Below, piece by piece: positions 7,300 through 13,486 of a DNA stretch of 18,489 nt. Each line of letters opens with the position of its first letter. Within the stretch, counting starts at the first letter, position 1. The notes below the pieces were generated by a model, which saw only the letters and a program-made list of their open reading frames with translations, had not been told where the DNA came from and did no database searches. A program made the position numbers and the translations under genes. Origin of the DNA: Candidatus Uhrbacteria bacterium (GTDB lineage Bacteria; Patescibacteriota; Patescibacteriia; UBA9934; GWF2-40-263); NCBI GenBank assembly GCA_016205995.1, contig JACQSJ010000002.1, positions 1 through 18,489 on the forward strand, read 5' to 3'.

Positions 7300-8517
7300 C
7301 TACTCTCCTTTTTCAAACATCTTCTTATAATACTCCCCTGCGCGACTCTCAATCTGTACGTCGATCCTCTTTCCAAAACTTGGCATCTCGCCTTGGCCGA
7401 AGAGGCCGGCGTGGATGCGGCGCAACGCGAGGCCAAACTCCGGCCCAGATTCCATGTCCAGCACATCCATCATCGCCATGCCGTCGAGTCCTACCTCGCG
7501 CAAAATGCGGTTGCGTTCCTTTTTCTCGTGTGCCTCGCGTAGCGCGTCTTTTTCCACACGTCGGTGCGGGGCAAAGTCGTGCTCGCTTTGGAAGAAGTTC
7601 ACCAAAGAGGCACTCTCATGCCAATACCCATGCGGACTCAATCGCGGCGACCCCACACAGAGGTCTAAAAAAAGACACGCCTGCACCAGGTCGATAAAAT
7701 CATCCGCGTCGTATCCACGCTTGAAGGCAATGTGCGTGTACCGACGGATCCTCTGGGGGCGTACGACCTTGAAGTCAAACCCGAACTCCATGTGGTGGAC
7801 GATCAGATCCTCGAGCATCGCTCGGTCGCGATCCGAGAGCCCATGCGCGTGGCAGAGTCGCGTGAGGAGGGATTCAAAAACGGGCGCGCTGATCTTTCGA
7901 GCGTGGTGCGGGTAGTGCACCTGAATGCCATACCGAAGATGAAACTGAGCCTGCGTCTCGCGATCTGTCCCTCGAAACTCTCGGCGGGAAAACTGGTCAT
8001 ATAGATCTAGGTACTGCGCGAGCTTATTCACGCGCTCATGGGCAGCTTCGTCAAAGTGATGCTCACGGGGCGTATTGAATCCCAACTGCTCCCCGCGCGA
8101 GCCCGGCTTTGAACTGAATGTTACCGACACCCACTTAGCCACGTCGTGACACAGCGTGAAGACCTGAAAAAATGCGATCTGCTCCTTGATGACATCCTCG
8201 AGCTCTTGAATCTCGCCTTCATATCCCTTCATCCGACGAAACTCCTCGATGTCGACGAGGTGCATCTTCTCCTCCGTGATTGCAAACAGAACCATGAGCA
8301 TGAGCCGCAGGTGGTCACGCATGAACGGTCCTTCGGCGTGATAGCGAACGTCTTGCGGGGTTTTGAAGCTTTGGGCAATGAGTGGCTCTTGGTGCGCGAC
8401 CGCGTCGAGGATTGACTCGGCATGTTTGAATAAATGCGGGTCAACTTCAAGCTTCGCCATCATCTGGTCAAGATACTGGGAATCCGCGCGTTCATGGGTC
8501 GATTCAAACCGCCACAT
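7300..8517 (-). CDS. HD-domain protein with a C-terminus like CCA-adding enzymes
   Basis: 405 residues, not recognised as a named gene. HD-superfamily metal ligands are plausible at H69 (PFMRDH), H124-D125 (TLCHDVAKW), H241/H242 (IVHHMEFG) and D285 (FLDLCVG). Residues about 336-372 (RNRILREVGLDGMAMM, then SGPEFGLALRRI) resemble the tail of the CCA-adding enzyme/poly(A) polymerase family, in which an LGLDG.DLM...GPEVG pattern follows the HD region. The nucleotidyltransferase head with its G(G/S)xxR(D/E) motif is absent. It may be a stand-alone phosphohydrolase or RNA-binding relative. It sits 12 nt after the kinase gene, with AGGAG just before its ATG, and 2 nt before ruvA. The HD call is moderately sure; the CCA link is an inference. 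Confidence 0.7.
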   Translation of the reverse strand: MWRFESTHERADSQYLDQMMAKLEVDPHLFKHAESILDAVAHQEPLIAQSFKTPQDVRYHAEGPFMRDHLRLMLMVLFAITEEKMHLVDIEEFRRMKGYEGEIQELEDVIKEQIAFFQVFTLCHDVAKWVSVTFSSKPGSRGEQLGFNTPREHHFDEAAHERVNKLAQYLDLYDQFSRREFRGTDRETQAQFHLRYGIQVHYPHHARKISAPVFESLLTRLCHAHGLSDRDRAMLEDLIVHHMEFGFDFKVVRPQRIRRYTHIAFKRGYDADDFIDLVQACLFLDLCVGSPRLSPHGYWHESASLVNFFQSEHDFAPHRRVEKDALREAHEKKERNRILREVGLDGMAMMDVLDMESGPEFGLALRRIHAGLFGQGEMPSFGKRIDVQIESRAGEYYKKMFEKGE

Positions 8518-8529
8518 AGCGCTCCTATT

Positions 8530-9129
8530 TTACGCCATCTTCCCGCTGATCCCAAAAAATCTCTGGATAATCTCGTCCGTCGTTTCAGCAACCGTCTTGA
8601 TTGTCTGCGATCCGTCAATGATGCCGTGCGCATGGGCGCGCAGAGGCATCACGTATTCGCGCTGCGCTGGGAGGGCAATCGTGCGATGGTACTGTACGTC
8701 GTAGTCGGGTTGACGTTCTAGGCGACGAGCAAGCGCGGTCTCCTCGTCGATGTCCAGCCACAGGCGCAAGTCGAGTAGGTCGCGTACACGAGAATCAGCA
8801 AAAAGCTGAAGTCCCTCGACAAAGAGCACAGGGGCAGGTTTGTAGAGCATGCGTCCCGTGCGGTCGCACAGACGACGATTATAGATAGGCATGAAAATAT
8901 CATTGCCAGCTTTAAGCTCGACAAGCGCGTCGTGCAATTCGTCAAGATACAGACTCTGGGGCAAATCCCAATGTGGCCGACCGTTCGCGAGTTTCGGACA
9001 GTCCTTGGCCGTCTTGTAGTAGGCATCGAAGCGGAATCGCTTGACGCCTCCCTGGGCTTCAAGGTGGTCGGCAAGGGTCGATTTCCCTGCCCCGGAAAGT
9101 CCCGCGAGACCGATGAGAAGAGTCTTCAT
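8530..9129 (-). CDS. Uridine kinase-like P-loop kinase (PRK/Udk family)
   Basis: 199 residues, as expected for the uridine kinase/phosphoribulokinase family. The Walker A motif GLSGAGKS is at residues 10-17. The segment FRFDAYYKT near 32-40 matches the substrate-binding DxFY region. NRRLCDRTG follows, then VLFVEGLQLF as the Walker B-like strand. WLDIDEETALARRLER is the lid region and ALPAQREYVMP the conserved C-terminal helix. Members phosphorylate uridine/cytidine with GTP or ATP for pyrimidine salvage; the nucleoside specificity cannot be proved here. Start and stop are tightly coupled: ATGA overlap with the upstream DHH-like gene and a 12-nt gap to the HD gene. Confidence 0.85.
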   Translation of the reverse strand: MKTLLIGLAGLSGAGKSTLADHLEAQGGVKRFRFDAYYKTAKDCPKLANGRPHWDLPQSLYLDELHDALVELKAGNDIFMPIYNRRLCDRTGRMLYKPAPVLFVEGLQLFADSRVRDLLDLRLWLDIDEETALARRLERQPDYDVQYHRTIALPAQREYVMPLRAHAHGIIDGSQTIKTVAETTDEIIQRFFGISGKMA

Positions 9130-10001
9130 AGCGATCGACCACTTTTTCCGTGAACGGTATCAATCGCCCGCTTCACATCGCGCAGTGTCACTCGTCTCTC
9201 TCCTGGTTCATTCTTGTGCCCCCAGTTTCGATCCAGTCCAAACGTGAATCCGCCGAAACATTCAAAGAGATGGAGCGCATAAGGAGATTCCTGGACGTAG
9301 ATGAGACCCCGACCGTGCTCGACTATGATGAGCGGAGTGGGTTTGCCGATCTTCTGTGCGACCAAGCGCGACAGGCGTGGACGCAACTGCACATCCGCCC
9401 GCGTGGTGACAATCCAGAATTCTCGCCACTTGGTCCGTCGGTTCCACGCGAGTTTGGCAAAATGCTCCTTACGCGCTTCTGTCTTTGGGTTGTGTAGGTG
9501 GGCGATGAGCGAATCGTGAAACGCCATCACCTCCTGAATTTCTTTTTGCGAATATCCCTCGTCCTGAAGCGCCCACACGTATCCGCGGTCCTGGATCCCG
9601 ATCCCTCGGACAAGACGCGGCTCAAAGCCCCATCCTCTCAACTGCCGATCCGTAACCTTGAACATCGACAAAAACTGTTCGAGGGAACTTGGGAGGAGCT
9701 GACCTGTTTCGTCATGAGCTCGCGAGAGCCCGGTGTAGTGATGGTGGTCGATGATCTCAAGCGTGACTCCCAACTTGCGTAGGCGCGCCTCAGCTTGGAT
9801 CCCTGGCATCTCCACCACGATCACACGCGTGTATCCTCCCGTTTGGACTTCGCCCACATAGTCGTGCCCCGCGTCCAGCGAGGCGCCATGAAGTTGGTGC
9901 GACTCGATCACTGGGATTCCAAGCTTGTCCGCCAGTTTCCGGATCATGACCGCCTCCGCGTCATTGGGTGGGATAATGAGCACCGTCTTTTTGTGGGCCA
10001 T
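9126..10001 (-). CDS. Divergent DHH-family phosphoesterase-like protein
   Basis: 291 residues, first gene of the operon. The motif EIIDHHHY at residues 82-89 matches DHH motif III of the DHH/DHHA1 superfamily, and PSSLEQFLSMF (104-114) stands where the family has its ASS.E helix. GIQDRGY (135-141) supplies an Asp at motif IV. FGGFTFGLDRNWGHKN (249-264) resembles the C-terminal DHHA1 substrate loop (GGGH). The first motif has VEMPG where a D is usual, so metal binding may be altered. Family members cleave nanoRNA, cyclic dinucleotides or polyphosphate; this one's substrate is unknown. Stop and next start overlap as ATGA. A TATAAT box 8 nt before the ATG suggests leaderless translation. Confidence 0.65.
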   Translation of the reverse strand: MAHKKTVLIIPPNDAEAVMIRKLADKLGIPVIESHQLHGASLDAGHDYVGEVQTGGYTRVIVVEMPGIQAEARLRKLGVTLEIIDHHHYTGLSRAHDETGQLLPSSLEQFLSMFKVTDRQLRGWGFEPRLVRGIGIQDRGYVWALQDEGYSQKEIQEVMAFHDSLIAHLHNPKTEARKEHFAKLAWNRRTKWREFWIVTTRADVQLRPRLSRLVAQKIGKPTPLIIVEHGRGLIYVQESPYALHLFECFGGFTFGLDRNWGHKNEPGERRVTLRDVKRAIDTVHGKSGRSL

Positions 10002-10009
10002 ACGAGGGC

Positions 10010-10015
10010 ATTATA
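10010..10015 (-). promoter_or_regulatory. -10 box of the seven-gene operon, leaderless geometry
   Basis: On the minus strand a perfect TATAAT ends 8 nt before the ATG at 10001, with GCCCTCGT between. The expected transcription start therefore falls at or within a few bases of the ATG, and no Shine-Dalgarno sequence fits. No convincing -35 box is seen at 16-18 bp. Confidence 0.6.
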
Positions 10016-10065
10016 ACAGAGATTCTGTTCACAAAGACTTGACGTACGCGCTGTGGGAAACAGGC

Positions 10066-10093
10066 TTCTCAATGTGGCGACCGGAGCTATACT
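10066..10093 (+). promoter_or_regulatory. Candidate promoter of RNA copy A
   Basis: TATACT at 10088-10093 is preceded at 16 bp by a weak TTCTCA (10066-10071). It would start a transcript near 10100 that runs to the terminator at 10317. The -35 match is poor, so the start is tentative. Confidence 0.4.
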
Positions 10094-10113
10094 AGATCCT
10101 GAGGAACGGAGCC

Positions 10114-10125
10114 ATGAACGGATAA
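10114..10125 (+). CDS. Three-codon ORF Met-Asn-Gly-stop (copy A)
   Basis: ATG AAC GGA TAA with GAGG 9 nt upstream. Copy B has ATG AAC GGC TAG; the two differences are synonymous (Gly/Gly, stop/stop). Translation itself is not shown. Confidence 0.35.
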   Translation: MNG

Positions 10126-10233
10126 CAAACAGGTCGAGGTCAGAGAAAGAGGCCCACACAGGCAGAGGCACCGGGATCCTCATCCCACGGCCGCGAGCTC
10201 ACGCTCGCATCTCCACTTCGGAGGTACGCACTC

Positions 10234-10245
10234 ATGGGCGGCTAA
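10234..10245 (+). CDS. Three-codon ORF Met-Gly-Gly-stop (copy A)
   Basis: ATG GGC GGC TAA with GGAGG 9 nt upstream. Copy B reads ATG GGC GGT TAA, a single synonymous change. Confidence 0.4.
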   Translation: MGG

Positions 10246-10291
10246 CACCCCCCCGGCCCTCACGGAGCCACCCCGGTTACGCCGGGCCCTT

Positions 10292-10317
10292 GCCGATCAC
10301 GCGCTGATCGGCTTTTT
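10292..10317 (+). terminator. Intrinsic terminator of RNA copy A
   Basis: Perfect 8-bp stem GCCGATCA/TGATCGGC (10292-10299, 10305-10312) followed by TTTTT. It faces the convergent sigma-like gene. Confidence 0.9.
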
Positions 10318-10417
10318 ATTGTGAGGACAGTCTCAAAAGGAAAACACGACCGTTGCCAGCCGTGTCGTTCCCCAGTTCCTCCCTGTGTTGTTGTGGGTTA
10401 CCCAAGGTCGCTACTTT

Positions 10418-10960
10418 CTATGCGATCGTGCTGCGCTCGAGCACGCGGCGCAACTCCGAGGGCGGGTTGTGCGAGAGCAGGAGCTTCACGCCGCGACGCT
10501 TCCACTGGTCGCGCTGGTTGGGCGACGAGTCAGGGAAGACAGCGACGATTTCCTCGCACGAGACTCCCACGATGACGCGCAGACGCACCATCTCGAGCTG
10601 TTGGTCGCGGGTCACCGCGTTTGTCGTTGGCAACGTGGCCACAAAGGGGGCGAACTGTTCGCGCGCAGCGACGAGGTCTTGATCCGCTTCCCATCGACGC
10701 AGGGCATCGCTCATGGCGCGACTGGCAGCTTGCACCTTCGCCTCACGGCGGCGAGCCTCGGCTTCGTACCGACGGTTGCGGCTGATGATCGCGTTGCGTC
10801 CGGCGACGTAGGCGAAGTGTTGCCAGTTGTCGGGTCGGGCATCGACCACGCGTGCGACAAGCGCCTGGAGCTCTGGAACTGAGAACTTAGCGCCGTTGAC
10901 GCTCTTGGCACCGCGGCAGAGCTCCCGACGCACCATCTCAAGAAGTTCGTATCGAGTCAT
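10418..10960 (-). CDS. Sigma-70-family-like (ECF-type) protein
   Basis: 180 residues. Residues about 43-65 (WQHFAYVAGRNAIISRNRR) follow the pattern of sigma regions 2.3-2.4, in which a W...I.RN...D..RR segment melts and reads the -10 element. Residues about 123-160 (LEMVRLRVIVGVSCEEIVAVF then RRGVKLLL) follow the region-4 helix-turn-helix pattern. A charged helix links them. GGAGG lies 4 nt before the ATG at 10960, a much stronger site than most chromosomal genes here have. It lies in the accessory island about 100 nt downstream of a GGAGGATC leader hairpin. It could instead be a phage-type regulator; the sigma assignment rests on pattern only. Confidence 0.55.
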   Translation of the reverse strand: MTRYELLEMVRRELCRGAKSVNGAKFSVPELQALVARVVDARPDNWQHFAYVAGRNAIISRNRRYEAEARRREAKVQAASRAMSDALRRWEADQDLVAAREQFAPFVATLPTTNAVTRDQQLEMVRLRVIVGVSCEEIVAVFPDSSPNQRDQWKRRGVKLLLSHNPPSELRRVLERSTIA

Positions 10961-11063
10961 GGAACCTCCCTCACCGCGGTCTGTCCGCGATGTTTCCTCA
11001 AGTCCGAATCCACGATCCGGTATTGAGGAAACGCCCCGACTCGCAAGTCAGGGCCGTGAGGTC

Positions 11064-11109
11064 GGAGGATCGCAGCGACGTACTCGCGTTGATCCTCCAG
11101 TTGATTATT
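11064..11109 (-). promoter_or_regulatory. -10-like box plus 35-nt GGAGGATC stem-loop, unit 1
   Basis: On the minus strand AATAAT (11109-11104), a 5-nt gap, then a 35-nt hairpin (11098-11064). Outer stem GGAGGATC/GATCCTCC, inner stem GCGA/TCGC around GTACG. Box-to-stem spacing and hairpin length are identical in unit 2 (12634-12679). The hairpin would be the 5' end of the sigma-like mRNA. The rest of 10961-11197 shows no convincing ORF. Confidence 0.55.
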
Positions 11110-11197
11110 GACGCTCGAGTCATTTCAGACTCGTGTTCCATCCACTTCGCACTTGGTTACTCTCGCGGCGCGGCGCGGGACATACCGTGGTGGTGAG

Positions 11198-11287
11198 TCA
11201 TTCTTCCAGGAGCTCGATCCGGAAGCATGGACCCAGGTGGCGACACTTCACCTCCGTTGCCCGCGTCACGGCAACGTGGCTCTCCAT
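11198..11287 (-). CDS. Possible 29-residue protein
   Basis: An ATG at 11287 opens 29 codons (MESHVAVTRATEVKCRHLGP, continuing CFRIELLEE). The composition looks protein-like, with two Cys, and differs from the Arg/Pro-rich shadow frames around it. No good Shine-Dalgarno is visible. No family recognised; it may be chance. Confidence 0.25.
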   Translation of the reverse strand: MESHVAVTRATEVKCRHLGPCFRIELLEE

Positions 11288-11372
11288 TTCTTTAGATTAG
11301 ACTGGTGGCCGAGATTTCCCCGCCAGTTCCCACCAGTGTCTCTCCGTGTCCCACAATTACGTTGGGCTCCCA

Positions 11373-11421
11373 CGGAAAAGGCGGATTTGCACCGCCGCGG
11401 TTGAGCAGACCGCTTTTTCCT
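11373..11421 (-). other. tRNA-like element lacking a D arm
   Basis: On the minus strand GGAAAA pairs with TTTTCC and encloses two 5-bp stems with 7-nt loops: GCGGT/ACCGC around CTGCTCA, and GGCGG/CCGCC around TGCAAAT. This mimics an anticodon arm and a T arm stacked on an acceptor stem. It lacks a D arm, a CCA end, a purine at position 37 and a proper TTC T-loop. It starts 13 nt after the DUF1874 stop. It could be a decayed tRNA, a tRNA mimic or a 3'-end hairpin pair. Confidence 0.35.
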
Positions 11422-11434
11422 GGCCTAGACCTTC

Positions 11435-11770
11435 TCAGCTCCCGTTGGGGGCGTCCTCGCCGATGTGCACGAGGAGCCAACGGATCTTCGCGCCTTCGGG
11501 AAGCGTCGTGGCTCCCTCCGGCAGGCGCGGACCGCTGTACTGGCCCACGATCGACTGGTCGTTGAGCTGGAGGGTCACCGTGCTGCGAACGCACGGAACA
11601 TCGAAGCCCAGCACGCTGGCGAAAACCGCCGCCGTATCGGCGTGGCCGACCGCGCTCTGGAAACCACGATTCAGCCACTGGCGAGCTTCGTCCAGGGTGA
11701 GCTCCACAACATGGATGGAGACGGGGAACGCGGCGATCATGTTCAAGGACAGGGCGTTGAGCAGGTGCAT
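11435..11770 (-). CDS. DUF1874 protein, AcrIII-1/STIV-B116-like ring nuclease family
   Basis: 111 residues from the ATG at 11770, chosen because AGGAGG stands 4 nt upstream; the frame stays open further upstream without a better site. Family features: LLNALSLNMI at 3-12, SAVGHADTAAVF at 39-50, and GPRLPEGATTLPEGA at 80-94. The viral members I recall (AcrIII-1 of SIRV1) degrade cyclic tetra-adenylate and so block type III CRISPR signalling, using a His in the GH motif plus an Arg and a Glu in the RLxEG motif. The equivalents H43, R82 and E85 are all present. Bacterial relatives (Crn2-like) can instead be part of CRISPR loci. No CRISPR or cas gene is in this window, so an anti-defence or signalling-control role is inferred from family and island context. 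Confidence 0.8.
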   Translation of the reverse strand: MHLLNALSLNMIAAFPVSIHVVELTLDEARQWLNRGFQSAVGHADTAAVFASVLGFDVPCVRSTVTLQLNDQSIVGQYSGPRLPEGATTLPEGAKIRWLLVHIGEDAPNGS

Positions 11771-11850
11771 GAATCCTCCTGGGTTGGACACCGCAAGCCG
11801 GATGCTTGTGGCGCTTCCTGACAACTCGAGAGTCCGAGTGTTCGGGAAGA

Positions 11851-11886
11851 AGAGGACCGCGGCGGCGTTTCCCGCGTTGATCCTCC
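11851..11886 (-). promoter_or_regulatory. GGAGGATC stem-loop, unit 3 (before the DUF1874 gene)
   Basis: On the minus strand GGAGGATCAACGCG opens a 36-nt hairpin with outer stem GAGGATC/GGTCCTC (one G-T pair) and inner GCG/CGC. The loop differs from units 1 and 2 but the outer-stem position and fold are kept. It lies about 80 nt upstream of the DUF1874 start. No good -10 box is seen 5 nt upstream here. Confidence 0.4.
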
Positions 11887-12274
11887 AAGAATCAAGCAGA
11901 CAGTCGAGCGTCCTCGACACGGTCTGCCAGCGTCCCTGTGTAACCCCCAGGTCTTGGGTTGCCCTGCATGGGCTGCGTCGCTGTTTGATTTCGATCGACA
12001 TGCTCCCCGCTGGTGGCGGATCTTCGCAGTGGCCGACTACTTTCTCATCGCCCTTTTACCCACTCGCGCCGGTTGAACGCGCATCTGTGGGAACCGGATG
12101 AATCCGGCGGCGATTTATCTGGAATTGCTTTTGGGTCCAGCGCCCGCACCGACTTGGAGTTTACGGAGGGTACGTTCCAACGTGCTCCCCTCACTCCACG
12201 TCCGTCGACGTGGGTGCTCCTTCGGATCTTGCCGGGGTGTGCATCCCCTTCTCCCCTCGCAGGGATCGGCCTGG
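11887..12274. other. Gap without a convincing gene
   Basis: Frames here are Arg/Pro-rich or fragmentary. One perfect hairpin, CCACGTC/GACGTGG with loop CGTC, lies at 12196-12213. The frame of the DUF1874 gene extends through 11887-12001 but without a Shine-Dalgarno at its outer ATG. I see nothing else. Confidence 0.4.
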
Positions 12275-12499
12275 CTAGCCGAGACTCGACTCTTGGGGGA
12301 TGTCGTTCCCCTCAAGGAGCTGGTACTCGGGATCGGGGTGGCAATTGCACCCCTCGACGCGGCCGCAGCCCTCGCAACGGGCGTCGTAGTACGCCTGCCG
12401 GCGTGCGGCGTCCTGAGCCTCACGGGCCTCGGCAGCTTCCTTCCGCTCTTTCTGGGCACGTGTTCGGCGATAGCGGGGCTTACGCACCGTTCGAGACAT
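12275..12499 (-). CDS. Small basic Cys-rich protein
   Basis: 74 residues from the ATG at 12499, chosen because GGAG stands 5 nt upstream; an in-frame extension to 12766 exists but crosses the leader hairpin and lacks a site. The N-terminal half is highly charged and probably helical (RTRAQKERKEAAEAREAQD). It is followed by a cluster RCEGCGRVEGCNCH (residues 41-54) with C42, C45, C51, C53 and H54, compatible with a zinc knuckle. The tail is acidic. No family recognised. It lies in the island about 135 nt after the unit-2 hairpin. Such small proteins are common on phage-like elements; a nucleic-acid-binding role is only a guess. Confidence 0.5.
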   Translation of the reverse strand: MSRTVRKPRYRRTRAQKERKEAAEAREAQDAARRQAYYDARCEGCGRVEGCNCHPDPEYQLLEGNDIPQESSLG

Positions 12500-12633
12500 G
12501 CTGACTCCGTGTTTGGCATCAAAAAACTGGCTCATCGTCGATGACGAATCCCCAGTTGTGTTTCGAGATTTTCTCGTTCCACGCTCTTGTGACCAAGACG
12601 GCAAGCTCTCGCCATGATCGACAAGGGCGTGGA

Positions 12634-12679
12634 GGAGGATCAAGGCGACGTACTCGCTTTGATCCTCCAGCAAATTATA
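12634..12679 (-). promoter_or_regulatory. TATAAT box plus 35-nt GGAGGATC stem-loop, unit 2
   Basis: On the minus strand a perfect TATAAT (12679-12674), a 5-nt gap, then a 35-nt hairpin (12668-12634). Outer stem GGAGGATCAA/TTGATCCTCC is perfect at 10 bp, inner stem GCGA/TCGC encloses GTACG. Compared with unit 1, the outer stem is extended by two A-T pairs. Transcription would begin at or near the first G of the hairpin. Confidence 0.6.
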
Positions 12680-12689
12680 GTGGTTGGGA

Positions 12690-13200
12690 CGCCCTGTCGC
12701 CCCTGATCGTTCTGGAAGTACGAGACTTCCATCTCGATCTCCGGTACCGAGCCGGATCGACGCCACTTACGCGCCGAGTCAGTCCCGAGCCACGCCTCGC
12801 GGCGCTCCGGGGCAGGGTGAGCTCGTGTGTCCGCTTACGCGGATGCCGCTCGTGCACAAGCGACACATTTCAGATCAAACCTGCCGAGGCGAGGTGACCT
12901 GCCGGACTCGTCCACCGAAGGGACGTGCCCGGGACGGTCGCGCGGAGGCGCTCCCGTCTTCCCCGTGGTGGCCACCACGAAGGCGTACCCAAGACATGGC
13001 GCTCCTGCCCATGTCTCGGAGAGGCCGCTGACAAGGAAACCTTGTCAAGCCGGTCTCTGTCCTCGGGGGCTTTCGGGCCCCAGGGATTTGACCCCTTTCG
13101 AATACCGCTGGGGGACGGAATTCGAGAGTGGATCAAATCTCTGGGGCGCTGCGCCCGCAGATATTTGTCGGGTTGACGAAAATTCACTTTTGGATCCTCC
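12690..13200. other. Hairpin-dense region, possible large structured RNA
   Basis: No frame gives a convincing protein. Perfect or near-perfect hairpins follow one another: TCCGC/GCGGA (12830-12843), a 16-nt palindrome CGTGGTGGCCACCACG (12964-12979), AGACATGG/CCATGTCT (12992-13016), TGACAAGG/CCTTGTCA (13029-13047), and a 14-bp stem (13078-13091 with 13133-13146, one G-T pair) enclosing TTCGAAT/ATTCGAG. On the minus strand the region begins at a fourth GGAGGATC copy (13200-13193), so a minus-strand transcript is favoured. The RNA class is not recognised. Confidence 0.45.
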
Positions 13201-13445
13201 AAGCCATGGAATTACGCCGGAATGCCGACTGTATTGTCCGTGGGCGCGAGTATCTCGCGCATCTGCCGCATACAAGACGAAACAGCGAACAGTCCAGTAA
13301 GGAGCACGCCCTCTCTCTCCTTCGTGATCCGCTTTCTGCGCGCGACAAGCATTCGCGCCCAGGAAGCGTAGCGGGTTTCAGGAAAGATGCTTGTTCGCTG
13401 TCTCTGACATGAGCGAACGGGATAAGCTATCACGAGGAGAAAATC
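13201..13445. other. Further hairpin-rich sequence without a gene
   Basis: Contains a perfect hairpin GCGCGAG/CTCGCGC with loop TAT (13244-13260) and a long-range pair ACAGCGAAC (13283-13291) with GTTCGCTGT (13394-13402). A further hairpin built on CCGC...GCGG lies inside. No credible ORF on either strand. Confidence 0.4.
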
Positions 13446-13466
13446 ATGTCAAGGGTTACAGGCTGA
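13446..13466 (+). CDS. Possible hexapeptide ORF with strong ribosome binding site
   Basis: GAGGAGA, 5 nt, then ATG TCA AGG GTT ACA GGC TGA (MSRVTG). It lies upstream of the RNA-B promoter in a sharply more AT-rich stretch. A 15-codon ORF (MKKWLNLDTNIVQCI) starts 3 nt after its stop. It may be a leader peptide or chance. Confidence 0.25.
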   Translation: MSRVTG

Positions 13467-13486
13467 AGAATGAAAAAGTGGCTAAA

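Larger units (their letters stand above)
10100..10317 (+). ncRNA. Unrecognised structured RNA with two tripeptide ORFs, copy A
   Basis: About 218 nt from the candidate promoter to a strong intrinsic terminator. No long ORF fits. It contains, in order: GAGG then ATGAACGGATAA (10114-10125); a hairpin GGGAT/ATCCC; a perfect hairpin GCGAGC/GCTCGC; GGAGG then ATGGGCGGCTAA (10234-10245); a hairpin CCCGG/CCGGG; and the terminator stem. The same two mini-ORFs in the same order and on the same strand occur in copy B at 13606-13990. It does not match tmRNA, RNase P RNA, 6S or SRP RNA by the motifs I know. Limits are approximate. Confidence 0.6.

Noticed and set aside
8321..8332. ATGAACGG in the HD-protein region as a third mini-ORF copy
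   Set aside because: It lies inside a coding gene, is not followed by a stop codon in frame at the right place, and has no partner MGG ORF.
10990..11108. A minus-strand reading frame through hairpin unit 1 (LEDQREYVA) resembling the frame through unit 2 (LEDQSEYVA)
   Set aside because: The unit-1 frame has no ATG/GTG/TTG start after its upstream stop; the peptide similarity follows from the conserved hairpin DNA.
11292..11888. 198-codon minus-strand ORF overlapping the DUF1874 gene
   Set aside because: It is Arg/Pro-rich with no pattern, while the overlapping frame matches a known family and has an AGGAGG start site.
11064..12679. Repeated hairpins as a CRISPR array
   Set aside because: The copies are hundreds of bases apart, are not evenly spaced, and sit before genes with -10-like boxes.
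12500..12766. N-terminal extension of the small Cys-rich protein
   Set aside because: It crosses the TATAAT box and leader hairpin and has no ribosome site; the inner ATG at 12499 has GGAG at good spacing.
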